NCBI GenBank assembly: GCA_030751755.1
Contig: JASMFO010000021.1
Location: forward strand, 1-17,957
From: Candidatus Woesearchaeota archaeon
GTDB taxonomy: Archaea > Nanobdellota > Nanobdellia > Woesearchaeales > GW2011-AR4
DNA length: 17,957 nt
Direction of reading: 5' to 3'
A model generated the notes under the pieces. The model was not told where the DNA came from, made no database searches, and saw only the letters and a program-made list of their open reading frames with translations. The position numbers were made by a program, and so were the translations under genes. Below, piece by piece: positions 1-7,277 of the stretch (position 1 is the first letter of the stretch; the number at the start of each line of letters is the position of its first letter).

Positions 1-124
1 TGAAAATTGGCATGCCAAAAAATAACCCTATTTTTTCAGCAGAGTCTGTAAAATAATTTGAAGCCTTGATTAAAACAAACAGGCTAACTGCAAAAATTCC
101 AATCCAAATAAGTATATCTAACAT
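1..124 (-). CDS. Na+/Ca2+ exchanger-type antiporter, N-terminal fragment
   Basis: The reverse strand opens with ATG at 124 and stays open to the window edge, giving 41 residues. They form a hydrophobic first membrane segment followed by SNYFTDSAEKIGLFFGMP, which matches the start of the calcium/sodium antiporter (CaCA, YrbG-like) family, where the first helix leads into a conserved stretch before the first alpha repeat. Such proteins exchange Ca2+ for Na+ (or K+/H+) across the cytoplasmic membrane. The gene begins 30 nt after the stop of the Ca2+ ATPase on the same strand, so the two probably share a transcript and both export calcium. No clear Shine-Dalgarno is visible before the ATG. The alpha-repeat motifs lie outside the window, so the family call rests on the N-terminus and on context. 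Confidence 0.7.
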   Translation of the reverse strand, partial: MLDILIWIGIFAVSLFVLIKASNYFTDSAEKIGLFFGMPIF

Positions 125-154
125 TGTTTTTTATCAAATAAGCCAAATAATTAA

Positions 155-2782
155 TTAACCAACTATATCAGGTCTTACCTTAACCACAACAAACTTATAA
201 ATTTCTACAATAACAAAAACAGAGCTTGAAATCAAAATAACATAGACCCAGTCCATCAATGATAAAGGTATTGTTTTGAAAAATGTGTTTAATGGTGTGT
301 GGATTACAATAACCTGCATTATTATTGACATCAGGATTGCACCCCAGAGTCTCATATTTGTAAATAGACCTACCTTAAACAATGAGTTAAATTCTGAACG
401 GCAGTTTAGCACGTTAAACATCTGGAAAAACATCAAGGTGGAAAAGGCCATTGTCTGTGCATATGCAAGATTTGTTTCTGGACTGTATAATTTAAAGACA
501 GCTAATGTGCCTATCATCATTGTAACCCCCACAATAAGCATTCTTATTATTATTGGGTTCGAAATTATGCGCTCTTTATTGCCCCTGGGTTTTCGTTCCA
601 TTATGTCAGGATCAGAAGGGTCAACACTTAGTGCCAAAGCAGGCAATCCATCTGTAGCTAAATTTATCCATAATATCATTATAGCTATTAAAGGTAATGG
701 TAAGCCAATCAAAACTGCAATGAATATTGTCAGGATCTCTCCCAAGTTTGAAGACAACAGATATTCCACAAATTTCTTGATATTATCGTAAATGTCGCGG
801 CCTTCTTCAACAGCATTCACAATGGATGCAAAGTTATCATCTGTCAATACCATGTCAGAAGCTTCTTTTGCAACATCAGTCCCTGTTATACCCATAGAAA
901 CTCCAATGTCTGCTTTTTTTAAGGCAGGAGCATCATTTACGCCATCACCGGTCATCGCAACAATATGGCCTTTTTTCTTTAAAGCTTCCACAATCTTGTT
1001 CTTATGCTCTGGATTCACTCTAGCATATATTGAAATGTCTTCAACGTGCTTTTCCAGCTGTTTTTCTGTCATTCTGCTTAGAACCTGTCCTGAGATTGAT
1101 TTTCCTTCAATCCCTATTGCATGTGCAACTGCTTTTGCAGTCACTTCATTGTCCCCTGTTATTACAACAACCTTAATTCCTGCACGCTTGCATTTAGTTA
1201 TGGCCTGCTTTACCTCTTCTCTTGGGGGATCCATCATTCCCTGCAGCCCTACAAAGATGAGGTTTTTTTCTGCTCTTGACTTATCCATTACGGTCTTGTA
1301 TGCGAAACCTAAAACTCTTAAAGCGCTGTTTGCAAATTTTTTATTGATTTCCAGGATTTCTTTTTTCCTTTTTTCTGTCAGCTTCTTTACTTTTCCGTTC
1401 TCATAGATTGAATTGGATAATTTTAATATTATTTCCGGAGCGCCTTTGACATAAGCTAAATTCTCTCCATTTATGCGGTGCATGGTTGTCATTATTTTTC
1501 TTTCAGAAGTAAATAAGATTTCATCTTTTCTTGGATATTTTTTTTGCAGTGATTCCTTGTTTATTCCTGATTTCTCCGCGCTTACAATCAAAGCTGCTTC
1601 TGTTGGGTCTCCAATGACGGTTGTTTTGTCAAAAGCAGCATCATTGTTCAAGGCCCCTATGTTAAGCAGCAGGCTTATTTCCTTCATATTTATTTTTTTA
1701 TTGTCATGAAGAAATTCTCCTTTCTTTTCATAGCCGGATCCAGACACATCTATTATCTTCCCGTTGGCGTAGATTTTTTTAACTGTCATCTCATTTTTTG
1801 TCAATGTTCCAGTCTTGTCAGTGCATATGACTGTGGTTGAGCCTAATGTCTCTACAGAAGGAAGTTTTCTCACTAATGCATTTCTTTTTATCATCCTTTG
1901 GACGCCTATTGACAGGCCTATTGTAACTACAATTGGCAGGCCTTCCGGTATTCCTGCTACTGCTAACGCGACTGCAAGTATGAAAAACTCCAGAAGAGGC
2001 TCTCCTTTCAGTACGCCTGTTATGAAAACTATAAATACAATCATCAATGTTGCGATGCCAAGTCTTCTGCCCAAAACTGCAAGCTTTTTCTGCAGCGGCG
2101 TTGGTTCTTCATCTGCTTCATCTATCATCTTTGCAATCTTTCCTATCTGGCTCTGCATCCCTGTTGATGTCACAATGGCTTTTCCTTTGCCATTGGTTAT
2201 TATTGTGCCGGAGAATATCATGTTTATCCTGTCAGCCAAAGAAGTCTTTTCCGGCAGCACTTTCAGCTCTTTTTTTACCGGTAAAGACTCTCCTGTTAAG
2301 GCTGCTTCCTGGGTCTGCAAATTTATCAATTCCAGTAATCTTGAATCAGCAGGTATTTTCTCTCCCGTTTCCAATATAATTATATCTCCAGGAACCAATA
2401 ATTTTGCATCTATCTCTTTTTCTTTTCCATCCCTCATAACTTTTGCTTTTAGAGAAGCTAGTTTTTTTAAGGCTTCAATTGATTTTTCAGCTTTATATTC
2501 AATCCTGAATCCTATTATTGCGTTTGCAATAACTATAACGCCAATAACTATTGCATCTTCTTTTTCCCCAAGAAAAACCGAGATTATTACAGCCGCTATT
2601 AGGATGTAAATCAAAATGTTATGGAACTGCTCCAGAAAAATCTTTATTGGAGATATTTTTTTTGTCTGCTTTATCTCATTATAACCATATTTTTTTAGCC
2701 TAATGTCTGCTTCTTTTTCTGTCAAGCCCTGTTTGCTTGTCTTTAATTCCCTAAATACTTCTTCTGTTTTTTTATAATGCAT
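155..2782 (-). CDS. P-type Ca2+-transporting ATPase (P2A-like)
   Basis: This 875-aa membrane pump probably uses ATP to expel Ca2+. All P-type landmarks are present: actuator TGES at 163-166, phosphorylation motif DKTGT with Asp322, nucleotide-binding KGAPE near 446-450, and hinge TGDGVNDAP at 611-619. The M4 motif PEGLP (279-283), NLGE in M5 (Asn679, Glu682) and NLATDG in M6 (Asn707, Asp711) match the calcium ligands of SERCA-type P2A pumps. In M8 a Gln sits where SERCA has its site-I Glu, so one site may be weak, as in PMR1-type pumps. The N-terminal cation-ATPase domain covers about 1-70 and about ten membrane segments can be traced. The gene starts 2 nt after a 42-aa upstream gene and is followed by the antiporter gene. 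Mn2+ or other cations cannot be excluded. Confidence 0.93.
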   Translation of the reverse strand: MHYKKTEEVFRELKTSKQGLTEKEADIRLKKYGYNEIKQTKKISPIKIFLEQFHNILIYILIAAVIISVFLGEKEDAIVIGVIVIANAIIGFRIEYKAEKSIEALKKLASLKAKVMRDGKEKEIDAKLLVPGDIIILETGEKIPADSRLLELINLQTQEAALTGESLPVKKELKVLPEKTSLADRINMIFSGTIITNGKGKAIVTSTGMQSQIGKIAKMIDEADEEPTPLQKKLAVLGRRLGIATLMIVFIVFITGVLKGEPLLEFFILAVALAVAGIPEGLPIVVTIGLSIGVQRMIKRNALVRKLPSVETLGSTTVICTDKTGTLTKNEMTVKKIYANGKIIDVSGSGYEKKGEFLHDNKKINMKEISLLLNIGALNNDAAFDKTTVIGDPTEAALIVSAEKSGINKESLQKKYPRKDEILFTSERKIMTTMHRINGENLAYVKGAPEIILKLSNSIYENGKVKKLTEKRKKEILEINKKFANSALRVLGFAYKTVMDKSRAEKNLIFVGLQGMMDPPREEVKQAITKCKRAGIKVVVITGDNEVTAKAVAHAIGIEGKSISGQVLSRMTEKQLEKHVEDISIYARVNPEHKNKIVEALKKKGHIVAMTGDGVNDAPALKKADIGVSMGITGTDVAKEASDMVLTDDNFASIVNAVEEGRDIYDNIKKFVEYLLSSNLGEILTIFIAVLIGLPLPLIAIMILWINLATDGLPALALSVDPSDPDIMERKPRGNKERIISNPIIIRMLIVGVTMMIGTLAVFKLYSPETNLAYAQTMAFSTLMFFQMFNVLNCRSEFNSLFKVGLFTNMRLWGAILMSIIMQVIVIHTPLNTFFKTIPLSLMDWVYVILISSSVFVIVEIYKFVVVKVRPDIVG

Positions 2783-2784
2783 CT

Positions 2785-2913
2785 TTAATTTAAGCGGTAA
2801 TCCTTTTCAACAGAAATTCTTTTTAGCTGCTGAAAAGTAATGCCTTCTATAAATTTGGCATAATTAGCCTTGTAAATTTCTTTTTCAATGAGTTTACTCA
2901 ATTTTTTCTGCAT
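2785..2913 (-). CDS. 42-aa small protein in the Ca2+ operon
   Basis: This short gene of unknown function fits exactly between its neighbours. Its ATG at 2913 lies inside the end of the four-Cys protein gene (20-nt overlap, different frame), and its TAA ends 2 nt before the ATPase start, an arrangement typical of translational coupling. A GGGTGA Shine-Dalgarno stands 5-6 nt before the ATG. The product is charged and probably helical, with YAKFIEGITFQQLKRIS in the middle and no membrane segment or cysteine. Spacing, ribosome site and position in the operon argue for a real gene. It could be a regulatory micropeptide of the pump or a leader peptide for its translation; neither can be shown from sequence. 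Confidence 0.6.
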   Translation of the reverse strand: MQKKLSKLIEKEIYKANYAKFIEGITFQQLKRISVEKDYRLN

Positions 2914-3214
2914 TTTTCTCACCCTTTTTTATTTGTTTTATCTTTATTAAGAAGTACTCTAGGCAGTCTAAACCGCAGAAAGAGGCTTTTTTCCTGAAGT
3001 CTTCAGGACCGAAAATGATTGTATAGTTGTTTGAATTATAATGGTCCAAAGTGTTAGAGCAGGTTGTGCAGTAACTTGCATGCTTCTTTTCATGCTCTTT
3101 TATCTTTTCCTGGATTGATTTTGCAACATTTAAAGTGCCTTTCTCCAGCTCCTGCTTTAATCTAACTAATTCATAATGCTCTAATGAGCCTAAAAACTTC
3201 GTAAATCTGTACAT
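2894..3214 (-). CDS. Four-cysteine putative zinc-binding protein, 106 aa
   Basis: Function not recognised. Residues 10-45 form a charged, probably helical segment. Then come a CxxC pair (Cys49, Cys52) and a CGLDC pair (Cys80, Cys84), the spacing expected of a small zinc ribbon or treble clef resembling the TRASH/MYM group of metal-binding folds. The C-terminus is Lys-rich. The start is well supported: a GGTGG Shine-Dalgarno lies just before the ATG at 3214 and overlaps the stop of the upstream AbrB-like gene. With the AbrB-like protein upstream and the Ca2+ pump downstream, a role in sensing metal or regulating this operon is plausible, but this is inference from position only. Confidence 0.8.
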   Translation of the reverse strand: MYRFTKFLGSLEHYELVRLKQELEKGTLNVAKSIQEKIKEHEKKHASYCTTCSNTLDHYNSNNYTIIFGPEDFRKKASFCGLDCLEYFLIKIKQIKKGEKNAEKIE

Positions 3215-3223
3215 ATTACCACC

Positions 3224-3397
3224 TCATTTGTTTTCTATTGGTTCAAATTTGATGTACCATTTATTTGTATCAGCATCAAATAAGAAGATTACGTTGTATT
3301 TCTTGTCTTTGTCTAAAGCGAACAATAAAGGCATAGGAATAGTTGTTTCAAAACTAGAACCTCTCTTGTAAAGCTTTCTCTTGAATTCTGTTGGCAT
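3224..3397 (-). CDS. AbrB/SpoVT-like small DNA-binding protein, 57 aa
   Basis: A complete 57-aa gene runs from ATG 3397 to TGA 3224-3226. The N-terminus RKLYKRGSSFETTIPMPLL has the swapped-hairpin AbrB pattern (basic strand, Gly-Ser turn, then TTIP and PLL), and the C-terminal half forms beta-rich NVIFLFDADTNKWYIKFEP. AbrB domains dimerise and bind DNA as transition-state regulators or antitoxins. It is the first gene of the calcium operon; its stop overlaps the Shine-Dalgarno of the next gene. A TATA-like stretch lies at about 3438-3449. No recognisable toxin partner is adjacent, so autoregulation of the operon is more likely than a toxin-antitoxin role. Confidence 0.75.
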   Translation of the reverse strand: MPTEFKRKLYKRGSSFETTIPMPLLFALDKDKKYNVIFLFDADTNKWYIKFEPIENK

Positions 3398-3426
3398 TTT
3401 ACTTATATTTTTATTAATTTTTATTC

Positions 3427-3494
3427 TTATTAAAATACTTATATTTAAATTTTTTGATTTTTACTCTTGTTTTATTAAAATATTACTTATGTTT
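3427..3494. repeat. Imperfect direct repeat in divergent promoter region
   Basis: TTATTAAAATACTTATATTT at 3427-3446 recurs as a near copy at 3472-3494 with a 3-nt insertion and an A-to-G change. A further ACTTAT occurs at 3401-3406 and TACTTAT at 3496-3502. The repeats sit between the AbrB-like gene (minus) and dtdA (plus), where an operator for the AbrB-like protein would be expected. The sequence is very AT-rich, so chance similarity is possible. Confidence 0.35.
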
Positions 3495-3530
3495 ATACTT
3501 ATTTATTTGCTTATTTAAGAAAGGGTAGAT

Positions 3531-3539
3531 TTTATAAAT
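3531..3539 (+). promoter_or_regulatory. TATA box for dtdA
   Basis: TTTATAAAT is centred about 26 nt before the dtdA ATG. This is the standard archaeal TATA-to-start-site distance, so the transcript probably starts at or next to the ATG (leaderless). No Shine-Dalgarno is seen. Confidence 0.6.
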
Positions 3540-3560
3540 TACAATTAAATCCTTTTTCTA

Positions 3561-4451
3561 ATGAACATAGCAATCATTTCATATTCAAAAGATAAAGCAA
3601 GCATTAACATTAAGGAAAATCTCGTCAATAATTTTGATTTCAATGGATTAGATGAGAAATTTGATAATAATAATATTTTTCAAACTACAATAGACAATAA
3701 TATAATAAAACTTCATACAATTAATTCTGAACATATCTATACAGATGACCTTGATAGAAAAATAGATGCTGATTTGTTTATTTTCATATCAAAGCACAGT
3801 GCTGTTGAAGGCAGGCCAAGCTTGACATGCCATCCAATCGGTAATTTTGGTAAGGCAGAGAAAGGTGGGAGGGAAAAAACATTATGCACAGCTCCATCTT
3901 TTTTTCTAAAAAATATTCTTAATGAATTGAATAAAAACTCTGATGATGCTGATTATGATGTAACAATGGAGGCAACTCATCATGGGCCTTACTTGGAAAA
4001 ACCTGTTTTGTTTGTTGAGATAGGCAGCACAGAAAAAGAGTGGGAAAATAAAGATGCAGGGAAGATTATAGCAAAATCAGGAATTAAAGCGATAAAAAAG
4101 AGTACAATGGAGAATAATTCAATAAATAAAAATAATGATGAAAAAAATGTTTCAATAAACAATAAAAACAAGGATTATGAAAGCACTTTTGTTATTGGGG
4201 GCAGCCATTACAACCACGTTGCAACAAAAGCAATGTTGAAAACTAATTTTGGAGTAGGGCATATATGTCCAAAGTATAATTTAGGGAATTTAAATGAAGA
4301 ATTGATCAAAAAAGCAATGAAAAAAACTATTCCAGAAGCAAGATTTGTTTTACTGGATTGGAAGGGCTTGGGTAAGGAAAAGCAGAGAATTGTTGATATT
4401 CTAGAAAGAAGTGATATCGAGTACAGGAGAAGTGATAAGTTCTTTGATTAA
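3561..4451 (+). CDS. dtdA: D-aminoacyl-tRNA deacylase (archaeal/plant DTD2 type)
   Basis: This 296-aa enzyme hydrolyses D-amino acids wrongly attached to tRNA, recycling the tRNA and protecting translation. Family signatures occur in order: N-terminal AIISYSKDKAS, KHSA followed by GRPSLTCHPIGNFG (about 78-97), EATHHGPYLEKPVLFVEIGS (137-156), and GGSHYNH (213-219), whose conserved His and Thr/Ser residues are characteristic of DtdA. Length matches the archaeal family. Residues about 184-206 are an Asn/Lys-rich low-complexity insertion just before the GGSHYNH strand, probably a surface loop reflecting the AT-rich genome. The gene is monocistronic with a TATA box at leaderless distance, and converges on the 38-aa minus-strand gene downstream. 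Confidence 0.95.
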   Translation: MNIAIISYSKDKASINIKENLVNNFDFNGLDEKFDNNNIFQTTIDNNIIKLHTINSEHIYTDDLDRKIDADLFIFISKHSAVEGRPSLTCHPIGNFGKAEKGGREKTLCTAPSFFLKNILNELNKNSDDADYDVTMEATHHGPYLEKPVLFVEIGSTEKEWENKDAGKIIAKSGIKAIKKSTMENNSINKNNDEKNVSINNKNKDYESTFVIGGSHYNHVATKAMLKTNFGVGHICPKYNLGNLNEELIKKAMKKTIPEARFVLLDWKGLGKEKQRIVDILERSDIEYRRSDKFFD

Positions 4452-4453
4452 AC

Positions 4454-4525
4454 ATCAATGATTTATTACCTTAAACAATAAAAACAAGAACATATAAATA
4501 ATAACAGTTTCTACAATCATTGATA
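4454..4525. repeat. Inverted repeat downstream of dtdA
   Basis: ATCAATGAT at 4454-4462 and ATCATTGAT at 4517-4525 are perfect inverted copies flanking the short gap between the convergent dtdA and 38-aa genes. The loop is about 54 nt. It could stabilise or end both transcripts, but 9-bp arms in AT-rich DNA are weak evidence. Confidence 0.25.
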
Positions 4526-4530
4526 TACAC

Positions 4531-4647
4531 TTACTTATCTTTTAAATCGTCTGCCATATCTTCTAAGTAATATAATCTAAGGCTTTTGGATTTCTTATCT
4601 GAGGGCTCATCCATACTCTCAAAATTTTCAATGTCTCTTTGGTTCAT
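4531..4647 (-). CDS. 38-aa small acidic/charged protein
   Basis: The gene lies alone in the gap between dtdA and the PhoU-like gene and is not recognised. ATG 4647 is preceded by a strong GGGGTGA Shine-Dalgarno (about 4653-4659) with 4-5 nt spacing, and a TATA-like AGTATATAAAATTAG lies further upstream at about 4703-4717. The product is highly charged, with a disordered-looking N-terminal half (ENFESMDEPSDKKSKS) and an amphipathic end (RLYYLEDMADDLKDK), and has no membrane segment. Promoter, ribosome site and frame agree, so translation is likely; function is unknown. It ends 79 nt from the dtdA stop, on the opposite strand. Confidence 0.55.
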   Translation of the reverse strand: MNQRDIENFESMDEPSDKKSKSLRLYYLEDMADDLKDK

Positions 4648-4853
4648 ACTTTCACCCCATATCTAAAATTTTACTTTTTTTCTTTGATTTGGATATATCA
4701 CTAATTTTATATACTTTATCCTTAAATTTTATAAAATATTTGATATTTATATAAAAAAGAAAAATTTATAAATAAGATAAAATAACCTTAAATACAAACA
4801 AAGACTAAGGGGTATTTTTATACCAATTTATAATTTATAAGTTTTAAACAAGG
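4648..4853. promoter_or_regulatory. Divergent promoter region with GGTAT/ATACC hairpin
   Basis: This AT-rich gap separates the 38-aa gene (minus, TATA about 4703-4717) from the PhoU-like gene (plus). A perfect short palindrome, GGTAT-TTTT-ATACC, spans 4811-4824 immediately upstream of the plus-strand TATA stretch TTTATAATTTATAAG (4827-4841). That TATA stretch is close enough to GTG 4854 for a leaderless transcript. A second TATA-like AATTTATAAATAAG lies near 4763-4776. The palindrome is a candidate operator, possibly autoregulatory because the downstream protein carries an AbrB-like domain. Confidence 0.45.
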
Positions 4854-5780
4854 GTGGTTAGAATTAAGAGAAAAGTTATACAAATAGCAAACAGCACGCA
4901 ATTGATTTCTTTGCCTAGAAAATGGGCTCTGAAGTATGATATTAAGAAGGGCGATGAGCTGGATGTTGATGAGGATGGTTACAAACTATTAGTTACAACT
5001 GGAACTGTTCCAACTACAAGGGAAATAGAAGTGGATGTAAGTGGACTAACCCCAAGATTGGCTGATAGATTTATGGCAAGATCCTACCAAAAGGGTTATG
5101 ATATGATTACAGTACAATATGACAATCCAGAAACAGCAATTGCAATACAAAATAAAGTCAAAGAACTTTTAGGATTTGAAATAATGGAACAGAATAAGAG
5201 TACTATTATAATTAAAAGCATATCCTCAAAACTCAATATTGATTTTGATTCTAGCTTAAGAAGGGCTTTTTTAATAGTAATGGATATGGCAAACACCTGT
5301 TTGGAAGCATTTACAAAAGCAGATAAAAAAACTTTGGAGAATCTTTACTATAAAGATTTTGATGTAAATAAGTTTTGTTATTTTTGTTTAAGATTCATAA
5401 ATAAGGGATTTCATGGTGGATCTGGGACTTATATTTTGTATTATTTAGTAGAATCTCTTGAAGATGTTGGAGATGAATACAAGGTGTTAGCTAAACATTT
5501 GGCAAAAGTTAAAACTAAAAACAAGAAAAATTTACTTGATGTTTTATTTAAGGTAAATGAATTGACAAAAATAGGCTATGAGTTTTTTTACAAACCAGAA
5601 AAGGAAAAAGCTGTTAGGGGCATTACACTTTATAAGGAGACAAGAGAAGAAATTAGAAATCTTTTTGTGACAAGGGATGCTAATGAAGCTGCAGCGTTAA
5701 ATTCACTTGATCTGATAGCAAGAGGAGTGTATCATTTTCCTACTATGAGGCTGGATACGTTAAAAGGATTAGGAGGTTGA
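4854..5780 (+). CDS. AbrB-PhoU fusion, phosphate-uptake-regulator-like protein
   Basis: The 308-aa product starts with an AbrB/SpoVT-type domain (about 3-50; RKVIQIANSTQLISLPRKWA, then KKGDELDV). After a linker domain (about 55-120) comes an all-helical PhoU-like region (about 130-300). This layout is typical of archaeal PhoU homologues, which are thought to couple phosphate status to transcription or Pst transport. The start is GTG at 4854; an in-frame TAA just upstream leaves no earlier choice, and the TATA box about 24 nt away suggests leaderless translation. No pst transporter or phoR-like gene is nearby, so its target is unclear. The PhoU helices are divergent; the AbrB domain is the firmer assignment. 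Confidence 0.82.
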   Translation: MVRIKRKVIQIANSTQLISLPRKWALKYDIKKGDELDVDEDGYKLLVTTGTVPTTREIEVDVSGLTPRLADRFMARSYQKGYDMITVQYDNPETAIAIQNKVKELLGFEIMEQNKSTIIIKSISSKLNIDFDSSLRRAFLIVMDMANTCLEAFTKADKKTLENLYYKDFDVNKFCYFCLRFINKGFHGGSGTYILYYLVESLEDVGDEYKVLAKHLAKVKTKNKKNLLDVLFKVNELTKIGYEFFYKPEKEKAVRGITLYKETREEIRNLFVTRDANEAAALNSLDLIARGVYHFPTMRLDTLKGLGG

Positions 5781-5955
5781 TTATCCTCAACTTAGTATGT
5801 GAGGCATAACATCCATAAGATTATATCTTGTACTTTTAAGGTCTACCAGCATATCACTCATCGTTTGCTGATGTACTAAAGTTCCATTAGTGTCAGAAGA
5901 AACTGATTGTATTATTTTGCAAAAAACAAGTTTAGTTCATTATTTTTAATCAAAA

Positions 5956-7260
5956 TTATTTGAGTATGTAAGAACCTGCTTTAATGCCATCCATAGCATT
6001 TACTAGTTCCTGTGGTTTTGTACCGTTGACAATTTGGATGGTATGCAGATATCTCGAATCAATAAAAGGTTGTAGAGCTAATGTCTCTATTAAATGCTCG
6101 TCTGTTACTTCCCCTCTTGGAGTTAAACCTAATCTTTCTATTCTATCTTCTATGTGTGGTGCATATACAAAGTCAAAAAAATCATTTTTACCTTCCCTAA
6201 ATGGTTCTCTTAACTTATTCCAGAATGTTTTTGGTAAATTTGGATCCCTTCTATATATCCCATCTGTATTTTTAAGAAAAATTACTTTTCCTGAACCTAG
6301 GGCATCTGCAAACCTGACTGTATGGGCATCTGACGCAGAATATTGTGTTTTAGGTATTCCTATTTCTTCACTTTCTTCTGGAAGATATGAAAATACTGGA
6401 ATTTTACCCATAAGAAATTCTCTGGTTATCCAATTATCTTTTAATGTACGTACCATATCTTCTGGAGGCATATATGCTACTTTGTCTGAATTGATTTGTC
6501 GTAATAGATCTACCACAGTTAATGCTTGTTGCGTTATTTGAGCTCTTGAAGATTCTTGGTATCTAAAATCTGAAATACCTAAAGATGCCCTATAATCAGC
6601 AGGTACGCTTTGTAAAGGACCACCACCTACCGTAAGTATAAGGTCATGGTCTTGGTGTATTTCAACAATTGTTGTCAATAAACTATGCAATACATTTCTA
6701 TCAAGGAGATCAAAAATACTGCCACCGATTTTAACCACTTCCACATTTTCAAATTTACCATTTTTTCCATGCTTGTAAAGTTCGTCTAAGGAGTTAGGTA
6801 GTTTTCCAACCATTGCTGATAGATCGGCAGCATATTCTGATTCTTTTGGGTCTGGTCTTGTTGATACTTCAACTAAACCGCGTTCATTAGCCTCTCTAAA
6901 TAAATTGAAACTCTCTTGTGCTTGTTGTTCACCAGTAGCTAATATCATAACCTTAGATTCTATATTAATAGCTCTTATTTGTTTTATTTTATCGATTACT
7001 GTATCATAATAATCTACTGGTAGATGCAATAAATCCACCAAACAAATGTTGGTTGGTTGTTCAATATGACTCCTCATAAAAGCAGGTAATTTTGGAAAAT
7101 CCAAATTGTAATTTGGTTGAAGAGTTGGAGAAGCACTTCCTTCTAAATCACTATCTTCACTTGCAATGATGCTTAAAGATAGTTTTTTTTCGAGAGAAAC
7201 ATCTTGAACTACATTACCTTCAATCCCTCTTCCGGCTATTGGTTCCATTTGTTGTACCAT
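5956..7260 (-). CDS. Amino-acid-kinase-fold protein with extra N-terminal domain
   Basis: The C-terminal half (about 172-434) has amino acid kinase superfamily motifs: VVKIGGS (175-181) for the phosphate-binding lysine loop, TVGGGP (210-215), SASDAHTVRFADALG (308-322) and FLKNTDGIY (328-336). The pattern is closest to the UMP kinase/molybdenum-storage-protein branch rather than to aspartokinase or glutamate kinase. Residues 1-50 look disordered. Residues 70-165 form an additional alpha/beta region (NICLVDLLHLPVDYYD; KVMILATGEQQAQ) that I cannot assign; UMP kinases are only about 225-240 aa, so this is a fusion or expansion. It is a single gene with a palindrome upstream. Substrate (nucleotide, metal-oxoanion storage or other) is unknown. 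Confidence 0.75.
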   Translation of the reverse strand: MVQQMEPIAGRGIEGNVVQDVSLEKKLSLSIIASEDSDLEGSASPTLQPNYNLDFPKLPAFMRSHIEQPTNICLVDLLHLPVDYYDTVIDKIKQIRAINIESKVMILATGEQQAQESFNLFREANERGLVEVSTRPDPKESEYAADLSAMVGKLPNSLDELYKHGKNGKFENVEVVKIGGSIFDLLDRNVLHSLLTTIVEIHQDHDLILTVGGGPLQSVPADYRASLGISDFRYQESSRAQITQQALTVVDLLRQINSDKVAYMPPEDMVRTLKDNWITREFLMGKIPVFSYLPEESEEIGIPKTQYSASDAHTVRFADALGSGKVIFLKNTDGIYRRDPNLPKTFWNKLREPFREGKNDFFDFVYAPHIEDRIERLGLTPRGEVTDEHLIETLALQPFIDSRYLHTIQIVNGTKPQELVNAMDGIKAGSYILK

Positions 7261-7277
7261 TGTTTAATTTTATTGCA

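Noticed and set aside
276..2609. Several long plus-strand open frames opposite the Ca2+ ATPase gene
   Set aside because: They are shadows of the ATPase frame; the reverse strand carries all P-type motifs in one uninterrupted reading frame.
3224..3397. AbrB-like gene as antitoxin of a toxin-antitoxin pair
   Set aside because: The next gene is a four-Cys protein without PIN, MazF, RelE or similar motifs, and the cluster continues into transporter genes.
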